A stretch of 64,000 nucleotides of DNA from Rhodocollybia butyracea. Its lineage: Eukaryota; Basidiomycota; Agaricomycetes; Agaricales; Omphalotaceae. Position 1 is the stretch's first letter; each line of letters starts with the position of its first letter. Of this stretch, positions 35,426-48,334 are shown one piece after another. A program made the position numbers and the translations under genes. The notes under the pieces are model-generated. The model worked only from the letters and a program-made list of their open reading frames with translations. It was not told where the DNA came from and did not search any database. The stretch spans positions 1 to 64,000 of the forward strand of contig JADNRY010000338.1 of the NCBI GenBank assembly GCA_015501585.1. Direction: 5' to 3'.

Positions 35426-37483
35426 ATGTCTGCTTTTGAGGTTACTTTCGGTAGGTTTGAGTATACTTCATGATTATATGTGCTTATACTTGGCTTTCAG
35501 GCTCCAACTTGATTGGCTCGTGGCTCACAGCCGCCCTGTACGGATTAACAACCGCACAGGTACAGTATTCCTTACTATCCTAGATCGCTAGCTGCAGACT
35601 AATGATCCAATTCCGCAGACTTACACGTTCTTCAATAATCGTTACGGGAATTCTACCTCTCTTAAAATGTTGGTATGTACGTTCTGTATCTTGTTTTCTA
35701 CTAGAGAATTTAGATAAAATATTCAAGGTGTTTTCGCTATGGTAAGTAATTGTTAAAGCCTCAAAACTCGGTGTTTGAAGGACAAGCTCAGGGTGCTGGA
35801 CACACTTCACACTGTCGTGGGTGCGTATTGCGGCGGAAGATGGCTCAATATTCATTGATTTTATCCAGTGTTTCATATAATTTACCATTATTTGGTGAGT
35901 TTTTCCTTATTCTGCGATACAACCTGCTCACTTTATGCTTAGATATCAAGCGCATTTAATGCACCCGCTTTTCTGCTCCCTGTCTGGTATGGATTCTCGT
36001 TATATTGCAGGATATACCTGCTGATTAGTCTCTGTGCTAGGTCTCTTCCAGTACGTTCTAAATCTGAAATTGAAAGTTTTCAATGGTCATAAGTTGCTCT
36101 CCTATAGGCATCTGTAGTTGTAAACGTGAGTGACTACTGATTAGAGAAAGTTGTCTGGAGTATTTACTTATTTGCTTACAGGCATTCGTGGTTGCAATTT
36201 GTCAGATGTGAGTCTCTGGCCTATATGCTAGAACTTGGCCTGGTTAACTGGGGCTCTAGATATTTCACATGGGTCATATACAAGTGTATGCCCTACAATC
36301 CCTCATTGGCATGCCCCGTCTAATTATACCTAGTATGCAAGAAAACTTGGCTGCGCATAACATTGACAATGTTCATTGTACGTATTATTCACTATCAACG
36401 TCTTCACACCTTGATGGCTATTAGATGGCATTTATCATCTTACATTTTGGTTAGTGGTCCCCGTACACTGCTCTACAATGTTTTAATCACGTAAATTAGG
36501 GTGGGGGATTGGTGCGTCGTACCTTTCATATTTTACACTGATCTAAAATCCAAAAACTGTTGATAAAGCTACTGCGGTCATCATGTATGGACTACATGAT
36601 TGCCAAAATCTGTCACATACTCATTTCTCGATTACTCAACAGGAATGCTTCAAAAAACCTGGCAGATTATCAAACTAAACAGTTTGTTGCGTTTCTCCCT
36701 TATACTATCACTCAACTACCGGTGGACTTTGCCCTGGCGGCATCTTTGTGTATTCTTCTGTTCAAGAAACGCACAGCCTTTCAAAGGTAAGTTCTTATTT
36801 GTTGCAAATTATAAAAAAAACAACGAAAAAACGTTCATCTAAATACTAGGACGGAAACACTTATCAACACACTAATCATGTATGCAGTGAATCGCTGCAT
36901 ATTGACATCGTAAGTAGGATTCTTGCGGCCGGGAACTCCGAATCTTCCTGAATTTTAATCCATATCAGAGCTGTCGCACTAGTTGAAGTACTCGCAGTAT
37001 GTAGTTCAAGTCTTGCTGCTATGCTTCCATACTTCCCCTGACTGGTGCCAGGTTGGAATTGCGCCGGACTCCTTTTGGTTCATTGCGGCGGAATATATTC
37101 TAGGACAACGTGAATCTCAGTTTTTCCTTGCTCTTGTGAAGTAACTGACAGATAGAATTACTCATAGTCTATGTGAACTCCCTCCTCGCCACACTTAACG
37201 GCCGTGATTCCGTAAAGGATTCATCTAGTCGAGGTGACGCGACTTTGTCTTCAGGCGGTTTTAATGCAATCCCTCTGGACAATATCCATCATCATCCAGT
37301 GGCGCTGGAGCTGCAGAATGCTTCGGAGAGCAAGAGTAGAAACTTTGGCAGCGATAACATATTTGACATGCCGGACAGATTGGAAGGAGGTGTGAAAATT
37401 AGAGGCTCTGGCTCAGTATGTATTTTTTCCCTGATTTTGTTGTGATTGGATATTTATTTGGACAGTTTCCCGGGGCTAGATAA
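35426..37483 (+). CDS. DUF6534-type integral membrane protein, paralogue 2
   Basis: The start ATG 35426 encodes MSAFEVTFG. The next exon (SNLIGSWLTAALYGLTTAQ) and the following TYTFFNNRYGNSTSLKM match paralogue 1 exon by exon. So does the helix exon with LPVDFALAASLCILLFKKRT and the tail exon VYVNSLLATLNGRDSV. A final micro-exon after an intron at about 37416-37465 adds FPGAR and ends at TAA 37481-37483. Both paralogues lie on the same strand about 14 kb apart, so this is a dispersed duplication. Its function is unknown. Confidence 0.8.
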
Positions 37484-37825
37484 CGTGGAATACAAGCAAA
37501 ATATGAGGATTTTGTGCTGAATCAGGATCTTCCTTCCTCCAGCCTCCAGGCGAAAATGTCCCCTTCGAGCCAATAGTGAGCTGATGGTGAGAGAAAGAAC
37601 ATTTTCTCTAATATGTTAAATCCTTCACTGTTCATATTACCTTTGTATGGAGAGTCGAGACAGTGTTTAGTATTTATACCTTGATTAACGCACTAATTTT
37701 GTTACCATACTTTTTTCATATCAATGATACTTGGACTTGTGGGCTGGCAATGATTGATTTGTGCTCATCTTGGGTTTCATACACTGTTCTACCAATAAAT
37801 ACAGTCGTATAACCTTAGTACTCGA

Positions 37826-39422
37826 TCAACAGGCTGGATAATTTAAAGCATCGTGTGCAAGCTCTCTGGCCGCTTTTCCATCTTTGTTTTTATAGAACAC
37901 AATATCTCCGTTGTCTTCCACAAAGCGGCATTGGGTAGAGGTTCGATATAAAGCATAAAAGACATTCTAGAATCTCAGAAATGCCTGGCATGAGAAAAAG
38001 ACTTGGAAAAAGATACCTACTGTGGAATCGTAGTTATAGTCATTTCCAAGTAACTCTTTCAGTATGTTTGTAACATGTGGTTGGTTGTACCATGGAATGT
38101 TGGTAAAAAGATGGTGAGCAATCTGCAAGGCCCGTAAACAGTCATAATCTATGGCCACATGACAGAAACAGTCACGAACGAAAATACTTACATGGTCATG
38201 ACCAGCATTATGCAAGAATATTCGACCAGCCCACCCAAGTAGTGGTCTGTCAACAGTAGAAAGAGCACCACGCAAGAAGGACCATTGTCTATTACGATAC
38301 ATGGGGATTGTAGGATCAGAATGCTGAAGAAAAGTCAGCATTATAATCCAATGATTCAGAAGCTATAGAATAAGCATCAGTCAAATATGATTTGAATTAC
38401 AAGAAGAATAAAACTACCATGTAGGGGACAAAGTAAAATTTGAGAAATGATGATATACCGGTAGTTTGGGTCCACTTATAGAGCAGGAGGCACATGCTAA
38501 TTAGACCAATGTCAGAGGCAACTACTCCCCAACGATCATGAGGTTTGAACAAAGTTGAAGATGGATTGAAGTGCTAGTGCCAAGTGATCAATCATCAAAT
38601 TCACGAAGGAAGAGATGAATTGATTTTGTTAACATACATTAGTTCCTTTTGGATGCCTTGGAGATCCCAGTGTATGTGTAAAAAGATACATATTCCACCC
38701 CAAAAGCTGCATAATAAGCATCCGGACCACAGTGTACATTGGCGTTTCCTCCAGAATTTCATGGTAATCGGTGGGGATTGCAATTGGCTCAGGTGGTAGG
38801 TTGAGATCCGAGCGAGTTCTGGGAACATAGTTCTCTTCTCGTTCGATGGAAGCAGTAGCTTTATGGTGCAAGTGATGTGTTGATCTCCACGCAAAATATG
38901 GGGAGAGGATCAGCTTGATAAGATTCGATCAATGAGAAATCCATTAAATAATTATAACATAACACTCACAGTATGGAAAAAGAATCCGACTAAATGATTA
39001 ATCCATCTATATTCTGACACATTTCCATGACAAGCTTCATGTCCCATGCACCACCAGCCTGTAAAAACTATGCTTTGACTAACCCAGTAGCAAACCCAAA
39101 GCGCCCACTTGATAATGCTGCCAACATATCGAGGCATCATACTGATGTCTACGAGAGCCCCCGAGAAAGGTTCAATCTCCCAAGCCAGCTGGTAGAGAGC
39201 AATAGCACAGAGTATGTCACGGGAGATGTGCAAAGAAGCTCTAAAGGCATTCTTTTTGTACAAATATTTCGGCACAGCAGCGTGAATGTCTACGAGCCTG
39301 ACCTGAACGTTCTTTCTGTGAGATATCAAAATGCTTGTATATTAGGGTTGACACACCTTGGTGGGGGAAAACGGCTTGGCTTTGCGAAGCTTGAACTCAG
39401 GAGAATCCGAAAATAAGCCCAT
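37826..39422 (-). CDS. Delta-12-type fatty acid desaturase (FAD2-like)
   Basis: An ER membrane di-iron enzyme that introduces a double bond into acyl chains. The start at 39422 encodes MGLFSDSPEFKLRKAKPFSP. The three His boxes are visible: GHEACHG, THHLHH (in WRSTHHLHHKAT) and HDHIAHHLF, the last assembled across an intron. Hydrophobic helices flank them. The C-terminal exon reads NVFYALYRTSTQCRFVEDNG, as in FAD2 proteins, and ends at TGA 37826-37828. Six or so short introns are required and no stop interrupts the joined frame. Regiospecificity (delta-12 versus acetylenase or conjugase variants) cannot be told from sequence by eye. Confidence 0.85.
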
Positions 39423-40656
39423 TGCGATACGAGTGCTGGATATGAGAAGACTGAAGCTATTTAAGTTTTACGGTACCGCACCCCCATCATGTTTACCCGG
39501 GTATTGGGGCCTGGATTAGTCGGTTTGTTTGCCAACCATAGCTTTGTTAATTGTTACACTCATCAAAACTAATCAAAAGGTGTTGAATGGAATAACTTAC
39601 TGCATCGCTTACTTACATTCACGATTGATCTTAAAATCCAAGCCAACATCCGCCACAGGCGAGTTAGGCTGCCAGTTACTTCCAAGATTCTACTGACCGC
39701 CGATGAGGAAAGGCTGATAAGGGTCTTACGGACCCCACTGGTACCAAATAATTAGACTTACATGCCCTACGATTCGCACTGTTAAGGCGGCGGCTCACAG
39801 CCTAACAATCCTTACCTGGTCACCATCAAGGTCACCATCAAATTTTTAATCCGAGCCTGGCCAGTGACAATGAAATACCGCTGTATTCCCATCGGTGACA
39901 TCTCAGCTAGTCAGCATTCTAAAGCTCAGCAACTTGCATCTGCAAGCACAGGCTGATTGACTGCTTTAGGCTGTATAGATATACGCTGTAATCGCCCTTG
40001 ACTGTGCGATGACTATGCTTGATTGCATGTGGCTAGGCATGAGTCTTTACGACTTGTCATCAGTCAAGTGGGCCGGCGGGCCACTGGCCCTTCAGCAAAG
40101 GACATATAGGCTTTAAGGTAGGTCGATAGAGCGGTTGTAAGCAGTTTCGAGGTCTACTTACTACTTCCTAAGCCCCCCTCCCTACCCCCGCGTTTCCCGA
40201 TGAATACATCAGTAACTAGAACAGATAGAGGGGTCCCCGCATCCCATCAGTTTTACCGATTTGGAGCTCTACCCTCTGGTGCTTGTTCTGGGTTTGACTC
40301 ATTGTAGCTCACATTTGACACCCATGATACTACAGCTACGCGCATCATAATTGCGAGTAAAAAAAAGTTTACAGCACCGACTACAATTTAATGGCAGGCA
40401 TGGCATTATGCTTGATGTGAATCGTGGTCAAAACAATCGGTACTCTTACAACGGTATATCATGATTCATCGTATAGGGGAATTCCCATCTATTTTTAACA
40501 TTGAAAGATGAATTTCAAATTAAAACACCCTGAATTTCTATTGCCTCTGCATCAACGCATTTTATGGTTAAGGATGGTATAGTACATTCAGAGGCAAAAC
40601 ATTCTACACTTCGTTTGCTTATAACTTATCAGCTTCCGGAAACACTTTGGGAAAAT
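39423..40656. other. Intergenic, no gene seen
   Basis: No supported frame. The left part should contain the desaturase promoter. A short gtcaccatcaa duplication occurs at about 39820-39840. Confidence 0.4.
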
Positions 40657-41861
40657 TTAAAGTCCTGAGCACTCTGCATACAGCTTGAGAGTCTGCTCAG
40701 GTTGCTCCCATTGCACCTGTTATATCGATAATATTAGCAGGGATCCCAAATATAGTTAGAATGACGCACAAAGTGGTTGCTACCCTTGATGATTTTGAAA
40801 TCGATAAACTTTTCCATATTGAATGCCTTCGCATCATCCTGAACACTCCACATTGATGCATATGCCCAGGACACAGTCCACTCTCCAGTGAGATAGCTGA
40901 CCTTCATATTCGGGAAGATATCCCTCGTTTCCTTGTCGAAGAGCGCTTTCTGGTAGTTGGCCTTTAGCTGGGTGCCGAAGTTGAACACAACTCCCAATTC
41001 CCGCATGAAATTGTCTCCATAGACAACCTCTTCAATCTCGGACTTTGACATGCTGAAGATAACAGGAACTTTGTCTGTGGAAGGAAGAACATAGTTTAAA
41101 AGCTCCACATCGCGCTTGGAGCTCTCGGGGTGCTCAAAGAAAGAGGTGAGCCATTGCCCCCAGAAAGGGAATCTATATTCCATGGGGATGGTGTTATCGA
41201 TGATGGGAGCCCAGTCCTTCACAGGCATGGTGTACCCGAGGGAAAAAGGCGGTGGTTCTATTCCGAGTCGTAATAATCAGTGGCTGGTCGATAAGTTAAG
41301 AAAGTACATTCAGACTAACCGTGAACAACAAACGCCCTCAAACGAGATGTGAGGCAATCTCGTACATTACCTGGCAGCGAAGTAACATGGGCTAGAGTAG
41401 ACATGCACACGTATGTGCCAAGTGACCAGGAGAGTAAAGTGATCCCCCCTGTCTTCCCGTCATCAGAGATAGGTGGAAGGCTGTACTTTTGAACAAAATC
41501 CGCAATAAAATGGGCGAGTTCCTGACCGCGAGCCTTCACCCACTCATCTGCAAGCTGGACATTGCCAATTGCAGCGGTTTCTTCTTCATCGAACAAGGAA
41601 GATCCTGGATAATCGCGGCGGACAATCGCTACGAAACGTATGCCTTGTGCCGAGGCTACATTTACTATTTTCTGAAAAATGGCTTCAAGCCGGTAAGAAC
41701 GCAAATACAAATACAATGTGTGTAGCCATACCGTGTGTAAAGCCCATGCCGTGGACGGCAAATATAGTAGTGTAAGACTTGGCGCCTGGAGGCACACCAC
41801 TATCAACAAAGGCAATCTCTGCGCCGGAAGGGCTGACTTTAAGTGAAGCGAGAGGAGGCAT
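40657..41861 (-). CDS. Alpha/beta-hydrolase
   Basis: The likely start is ATG 41861 (MPPLASLKVSPSGAEIAFVD). Features in order: a strand with the oxyanion motif FAVHGMGFTH, IRFVAIVRRDYPGSS, a nucleophile elbow ITLLSWSLGTYV (Ser in S-W-S-L-G), a cap region, and the catalytic His region KGSNHF-VQWEQPEQTL, the two halves joined across an intron. The last exon ends with AECSGL at TAA 40657-40659. The first Gly of the usual G-x-S-x-G is Ser here. Substrate unknown. It lies in the reverse orientation to the amidase and next to the desaturase. Confidence 0.75.
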
Positions 41862-44093
41862 GACGGATACGCGTGAGGGCGTGAGGGAAGAAATCTGGGA
41901 GACGTCAAATCTTGCTCTTGTGATATACTCGCGAGAAAACAGTTGCTGTGCACCGGACAAGCCCGTGTTCACAGCAGATGGCAACAGTAGATCGATAGTA
42001 TGTAAAGTCGATATTTCTAGAGCTTGCCTAACTCGATTATTACGTACCCCAGTGGTAGTCGGTCTTGAGCCTATCTCGCAAGTTATTCGGAGACGAAGAG
42101 GAACGCCAGAGATTTTGGAGGCCGAGAGAGAGATACTTTAGTTCAAAGTTCGATGTCGCTCGGCTTCGTCGTCGAGGCTACTATGACACGGAAACCAGAA
42201 ACAAATGGGACGCTTGTCAATTGTCAGTGAGTTGCAACAAGTTTCGACAAAACTTTGTCTGATTGACCTGAGATAGTCCTTCGGCTTTAATTTGGCGAGA
42301 GAAAAGACTTGAAAAAACCTAGTTTCCCAAGTCTTTACAGGGAGTAGTGATTGACCAGCTTGGATGTACGATTGTACATGGTTGAGGAAAGAAGACTGAG
42401 ATGGGTGGATTCCGGCATCCAAGTGGGGGTAGATGAGAAATTTAAAGAGAAAGACTGATCGTTGGTAGTCGTCATTGAAATATTGAAGCTCGACGCGTGA
42501 CGGCCACCAGCGGCCAATTCGTCGCTCTCTCCCGGGCTCATGTCCTAAGTCTGTACATGCGCCGTGGAAATCAAGTTTTTTCAAGTTGGGGAAAGAGAAA
42601 AAAAAAAGAAAAGAGAGAGAGATTATATAGATATACCTTCGTCACCTGTACACCATTTTTCCACTGAAAATGCATTTCTTAGCTTAAACTCAACTCGCTA
42701 TGCATACAATCAAGTTGATTCTAAGTTGCCGGTGCGTCCCGAACGAAGCCATTTAGTCCTAAGTCGTTTTACGGCATCTGACTTAGGACCTAGCCAATCG
42801 TTTTCAAGATTTCACAAATCGGCAGCGGCAGAAGAATCCATTTACCGGCCGGTACCCGAACTATTCAAGGTTTTGTAACGATAAAGTATTTTTTTTATAA
42901 GAAAATGCTGATGGCTAAGTGGTTAATGCTATATGATCGACTTTTTGCTCAAAGACGTGTCCAAGTTCAAGTCCCTCCCGCAATAGTTTTATTTTTTCTA
43001 GATAACCGCGCGGCTCGGATACTTAGTTCAGATGGTAATACTTAGTGGAATGTAAAAATACTACTAATTTTTCTCAAAACTATTCTCAAGGAACAAGAAA
43101 GAGCCAGTGGTGCTAGTGAACCACTGGGAGCCTGAGTGATTTTGAAGCGGATGACTCTGAATGAGAAATATTACTGGTTTTTTCTTGGAATTTTCTTCCC
43201 TGTGATAATGCACAGTCCTACTCAGATCTTACTAGGACTAGCAACTTCCAAAACTTGTAGTAACAGTAAGTACGGGCCAAATTTTCTCTCGTACATATAT
43301 TGATTCTCGGGATGGAACGGGATTAAGGTCATTAAGCGCCCATCAATCAAGTCCCAAGTACTTGGGCGTGTACAGACGTGGGCTAAGGGCCCTCTCCCGG
43401 GCTTATCTTTCTGATTTTTTCTTCGCCGACCAATCCGTCGTCATTCTCCCTGCACAATGTGCTTCGACCCAATTCACACGATGCTCTTGCCATGGTGTCT
43501 ATCACCTGAATCCCAATCGTCGCCTTTGACACAGTCAACATCCGAATCGTTGCGCAGATCTCAACTCCGATAGCAATCGGGAATGTAGCCAAAGGACAGC
43601 GGGTTTAACTTCGCCGATGTTGCTGATGAAGATATGGCTTCTAGGCTCCCTCAGTTGCTCTCAGCCAAATGGAAACTCCTTGAAACATGTCGATTTTTGG
43701 ATGCGGATCTCAATAAAATATTCATCCTATTGGAATTGTCAAGGTATCGCGCAGCCACACAAAAATAGATTGCTACCGATGGCTGTCATCTTACTCTACG
43801 TCGAGATTCCGCTTTCCCCCTGCCACCCTCGACCTCTATGTCAGCTATTCCTTTCCCTAGAACCATCGACAAAGAGAACTAAACAGGCTGCATGAATGCC
43901 GTAGACGAAGGAGAGAAATTTATCAGTAATGGAATCATGATAGCGCGCGTTTTCTTGTTCTGTTTCTGTCTCCAAACAAATATCTTTTTATAATTATTTA
44001 TCCCAGTTTTATTGCGCCTCAAAGGACGCCACGATTCTCAACCCGTAGATGGGAATAAGAAATGTGAACACGCGGTTTACTTTCACATGCCCC
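41862..44093. other. Intergenic, no confident gene
   Basis: A 148-codon minus-strand frame (42138-42584) and a short plus-strand frame near 43630 have protein-like composition but are not recognised. The segment contains the tRNA-like SINE at 42.9 kb. The right end is the amidase promoter. Confidence 0.4.
42900..42995 (+). ncRNA. tRNA-derived SINE-like sequence
   Basis: TGGCTAAGTGGTTAATGC (about 42912-42929) is a near-perfect A box. CAAGTTCAAGTCC (about 42964-42976) resembles a B box. The block is followed by TTTTATTTTTT, a pol III terminator-like run. The anticodon arm is not tRNA-like. Confidence 0.5.
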
Positions 44094-45573
44094 ATGTCTT
44101 TCCACAACCTCCATCGTCTCAACGCATCCGAGGCCCTCCAGCTCATTCGTGATGACCGTATCTCTGTGGAACAATATGCCAAATCACTTTTAAATCGCAT
44201 TCAGGAAAGAGACGATCAGGTACAGGCATGGGCGTATCTGGATCCTGAGCTAGTGCTCTCTCAAGCGCGATCCCTAGACAGCATCCCTAAGGAACAAAGA
44301 GGACCGCTACATGGCTTAGCAGTGGGAGTGAAAGATATAATGTACACCAAAGGTGTGTAAAGACTTCCGAAAATGCCTCAGAGGAATAATCTCATTAACA
44401 CGGTAAATAGATATGCCAACCGAACACAACTCGCCCATCTATCGATCAAGTTTTGTACAAATCGATGCTAGTCCCGTTATGACCCTACGAAAAGCTGGAG
44501 CCTTGATATTTGGTTCGCGTTAGAGAACTGATATAAGTATTGGCGACTAATTTCAGCGGACATATAGGAAAAACCACTACCACAGAGTTCGCTTCAATCA
44601 CTGTAGGCTCCAAGACTCACAATCCGCATGATTATGGACGAACTCCAGGAGGGTCATCGAGTGGCTCAGGTGCTGCTGTAGCCGACATGCAGGTTCCGTT
44701 CGCCCTTGGCACACAGACCGCTGGTAGCATCATTCGACCCGGGTCATTCAACGGAATCTTCGGTTTCAAGCCGACTTGGGGTGCGATTTCCAGAGAAGGG
44801 GTTCGATTCTGCTCGATAAATCTCGACACTGTCGGATTTTATGCTCGGAGCGTTCAGGACTTGCAGCTCATAGCAGATGTGTTTCGCCTCAGTGATGACG
44901 AAGACCCTGAGCCGTTCACGGTTCGAGGGGCTAAGTTTGCTTTGTGTAAAACCAAGGTTTGGCCTCAGGCAGGTCCTGGGACGGTCCAAGCCATGGAAAA
45001 GGCAACAGAGTTGCTAAGATCAGCAGGGGCGGAGGTAGAAGAGCTTGTGCTCCCCGAAGAGTTCAACAAAATGCAAGACCTACATGCGTTCATGATGGGG
45101 GGAGATGTAAGAGTCGCTTTCCTCGGTGAATATACCGTCGCGAAGGACAGTTTGGACGATTTCATGGTCCGTCAAGTTGAGAATGCTTCAAAAATGACAC
45201 GGAGGGATCAGTTGAATGCGCTGGATACTATTGCCTCCCTTCGGCCGAAGATTGACACTATCGCTGGCGGTTATGCAGCAATACTGACACCAAGTAGTCC
45301 AGACGAGGCACCCGAAGGTCTTGGAAGCACTGGATCAGCTGTGTTCAATACTATGTGGACAGTAAGTGAGCTTTCTCAAAGGCCGACTACTCTTTGACGT
45401 GTCTACAGGCATTACACGTTCCTGCTATCAATATCCCTGGATTTTCGGGTGGCAATGGACTCCCTGTCGGATTAACATTGATAGCGCCAAGGTACAAGGA
45501 CAGATACCTATTGAATGTGAGCGAAGAAGTGGGAAAGATTTTCAAGGAGGGTGGCTGGGTATCGAGGTTGTAG
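44094..45573 (+). CDS. Amidase (amidase-signature family)
   Basis: Hydrolyses an amide bond; cytosolic by absence of a signal peptide. The start is ATG 44094 (MSFHNLHRLNASEAL), with an alternative in-frame start at 44049. The Ser-cisSer-Lys triad is visible: Lys in HGLAVGVKDIMYT, cis-Ser in GRTPGGSSSGSGAAVA, and the nucleophile in LGTQTAGSIIRPGSFNGI. C-terminal exon PAINIPGFSGGNGLPVGLTL. Two early introns (44358-44411 and 44517-44571) and one near 45361-45408. The stop is TAG 45571-45573. About 460 residues, close to the family's usual length. It is the intact member of a duplicated amidase-BTB-NCA2 block. Confidence 0.85.
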
Positions 45574-45721
45574 CGAATTCGCACTTGAAATTTGAAGTGA
45601 TAGTTCAAGGTGAAAGTCCGAAATCTTATTGTGGCTCAGTAAATGCATAGCGTGCGCGCACGAGAACGCGTTTGATCGATCATCGATTACCGGTACCTTC
45701 GACACTTTTCTTTCATAGACC

Positions 45722-46687
45722 ATGACCACTTCAGACATCTGTAGGTCATTAAGCTTAAGTTGCACGACTAGCATATCTCTCATACTTTATAGTCAACGCC
45801 AGCTCTGGGGGCGACGTTGTTTTCCGTTCTTCTGACGACGTCCTCTTCTTCGTTCACAAGGGTGCTCTAGGATACTGTTCTGGAGGATTTCCGGATGGCG
45901 ATGCTATCACAGTCGATCCTGAGCCTGTGCCTTTGACAGAAAGCTCTAATGTCCTCGAAATCCTCTTTCAATTTGTCTACCCACGCAGACAGCCAGCACT
46001 CGATGAGATGGAGTTTTCTCTTTTCCTCGCTGTCGCTGAGGCCGCTGAAAAGTACGAAGTCTATTTTGCGATGAATATATGTCAGCTACGCATGAAGTAC
46101 GTGCCCATCTCGTCTTAATCTACTTGTGTGACTTATAATCAACCAGGGAATATCTTCCTGCACAAGCCGCAGCAATCTTTGGTTTTGCTGGGAAGCATAA
46201 TTATCCCTATCTTGTTGCTGCTGCCTCCCCCCTCCTCATAGGAAAACCTCTTACTGAGATCGTTCATATTCTTCCTACACACCTCTTCGTGCCCTGGGTA
46301 AGTCTAGTATTTGACCATCGACTAAGTGAAAAACTGAAGTGCATTTCATTCTAGGCTTTATATCAGCAGCAATGGTCTATATGCCTGAGCCGATCACTGT
46401 GTCTTATTACTCTGGATCACAATTGTTCAAATCATAGAAACTGCCAACGAGGGGTTCAACAGATTCAAAACCACTTGATCCAAAACGTGGCTCGACTTTT
46501 GGAGATTGAGACCGTTGTTGAAATTTTTGTACAAAACGCCGCTACTAGTACTACTGTAGGACCACAAATCATTTGGTGCGGGTATTGTCGGAATGCTGTA
46601 TGGAAAGAAGGTGTTCGAAAACAAGTGGCTATTGTCCCGGATTTCCTGACATTTTGGAAAGAATATAGTAATAAAGCTGGAGCATAG
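45722..46687 (+). CDS. BTB/POZ-domain protein, copy 1
   Basis: The start ATG 45722 (MTTSDI) is followed after one intron by NASSGGDVVFRSSDDVLFFV, a BTB fold beginning typical of fungal proteins. Then come HKGALGYCSGGFPDGDAI, VLEILFQFVYPRRQPALDEM and the helical extension AEKYEVYFAMNICQLRM. Introns follow at about 46098-46146 and 46300-46355. The C-terminal half includes PQIIWCGYCRNAVWKEGV, with a CxxC pair, and ends at TAG 46685-46687. BTB proteins dimerise and often act as adaptors or regulators; the partner here is unknown. It is nearly identical to the copy at 48728-49698. Confidence 0.8.
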
Positions 46688-46729
46688 TTGCTCAAGTATG
46701 TAGTGGTAATTGTACTTGAACCAAATGAC

Positions 46730-47194
46730 GATTGATGCGAAGTGCTTACGAACTATCATATCTTCCTCAACCTCCTTTTTCGAGTCCTTTGTCAAGCCTC
46801 TTCCCTCTCTGCACTGGCAGTACACACGGCTCCGACGTAGCTGTTCAAGCTCTTCGCCATTTACACCGGCAGAAAAATTCAGAAAACGCGGATTTTTTGG
46901 GAGCTCAGACGCGTGTCGAAGCCGTCGAAAGTTTGCCAGGTGATGAAAATTGGGATTGTTTGGACCCAGAAGATGAGGCAGAGTTGACAGGTTTTTGTCA
47001 CTTAACGCGCAAGCTTTGGATATAACGCTGCAGCAAGCACTGGAAGCAGAACGCGAAGCTAATTGGTGGGCAGACGTTGAACAACCAAAGTGGGAAGTGT
47101 TTTCGTATCTGGTTGAAAGTTAAGCTTTTCTCTTTAGCGCGCTGTTGATTAGCATTGCCTTTGCGGCTTTACGATGTAGCGAAAGAAGACATAC
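46730..47194 (+). pseudogene. NCA2 5' fragment (duplicate)
   Basis: It matches the N-terminal part of the full NCA2 gene at 49786-50253: ALRHLHRQKNS, GAQTRVEAVES, WDxLDPEDEAEL and the following intron. The copy has drifted (frame breaks and an early stop) and stops abruptly at agcgaaagaagacata, where inverted DNA begins. Nonfunctional. Confidence 0.85.
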
Positions 47195-48078
47195 CTTCGG
47201 GCTGGACTACTTGGTCTGCACAACTACCAGCGATAGTGTCAATCTTTGGTCGAAGGGAGGCGATATTATCCAACAAATTCATGAACTGATCCCTCCGCGT
47301 CATTTTCGATACATCCTCAACTTGACCAACTAGGAAGTCGTCCAAGCTGTCCTTCGTGATGGTGAATAATGGTATATTCACCGAGGAAAGCGACTCTTAC
47401 ATCTCCCCCGGAGGTCTTGCATTTTATCGAACTCTTTGGGGATCACAAGCTCTTCTACCTCTGTCCCTGCCGCTCTGTTGCTTTTTCCCTGGCTTGGACC
47501 GTCCCAGGACCCGCCTCAGGCCAAACCTTGGTTTTGCACAAAGCAAACTTAACCCTCGAACCGTGAAAGGCTCAGGGTCTTCATCACTGAGGCGGAACGC
47601 ATCTGCCATGAGCTGCAAGCCCAGAGTGCTCCGAGCATAAAATCCGACTGTGTCGAGATTTATCGAACTCCGTCTCTGGAAAACCGGGACCTGCAGCAGC
47701 ACCGGAGCCGCTCGATGATCCTCCTTGAGTTCGTCCTTAATCATGTGGATTGTGAGTCTTGGGGCGTACAGTAGTTGAAGCGAGCTATGTGGTGGCTGTT
47801 CTATATGCCCGTTGGAATTAGTCGCCAATACTTATAGGAGGATTTTTTCGCGCGAGCCAAACACAGCATATCGTAGGGTCATAACCTGGTCATGATGGGA
47901 CTACAAAGCTTGACCGATAGATGGGCGAGTTCGGTTGGCATATCTATTTTCCTTTTGTATGAGATTATTCCTCCGGTGTATTGAAGTTTTTACACACCTT
48001 TAGTGTACATCGTATCTTTCACTCCCACTGCTAAAGCCATGTAGCAGTCCTCGCCGTTCCTTGGGAATGTTGTCTAGG
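47195..48078 (-). pseudogene. Amidase fragment, inverted and decayed
   Basis: Read on the minus strand, it follows the intact amidase from about 44274 to 45318, including SINLDTVGFYARS, LSDEDPEPFTVRG, KDSLDDFLVGQVE and RPKIDTIAG. Small deletions have removed parts including the GGSSSGS region's frame. The orientation is opposite to the parent gene because of a later inversion. Confidence 0.85.
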
Positions 48079-48334
48079 CAATAAGCTCAGTAGATCCGGG
48101 TTTCATTCCGAATACTACTTTCTGAACTGCTGGGCGCAAAAGAAGTGAATCTAGTGTTTGCGCGTATTCATCAGGGATGTGCAAAAGCTGTTTTCTTTAG
48201 AGCTATTTTCTTGTAGAATATAGTGCAGCGGCAAGAGGATAATCGTAGATGTGAATTCTGAGCGACTTCTGCTTGATTTCGAAGATGAGGAAACAAAGCA
48301 ACAAGTATAAGCTTGGGCCGCAGCTGTTGCGATT
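48079..48334 (-). pseudogene. NCA2 internal fragment, inverted
   Basis: On the minus strand it matches NCA2 from about 50254 to 50588 (atcgcaacagctgcg ... gaatgaaacccg ... cttattgc), with an internal deletion of ~80-90 bp. It directly abuts the amidase fragment at 48078/48079, which marks the original tandem-duplication junction. Confidence 0.8.

Noticed and set aside
40250..40330. B-box-like word gggtttgactc
   Set aside because: No A box at a suitable distance and no cloverleaf pairing.
42138..42584. 148-codon minus-strand frame upstream of the hydrolase
   Set aside because: No recognisable domain, no splice-supported extension, and it overlaps the probable promoter; not called as a gene.
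44632..45165. Minus-strand frames opposite the amidase
   Set aside because: Antisense shadows of a clearly recognised plus-strand gene.
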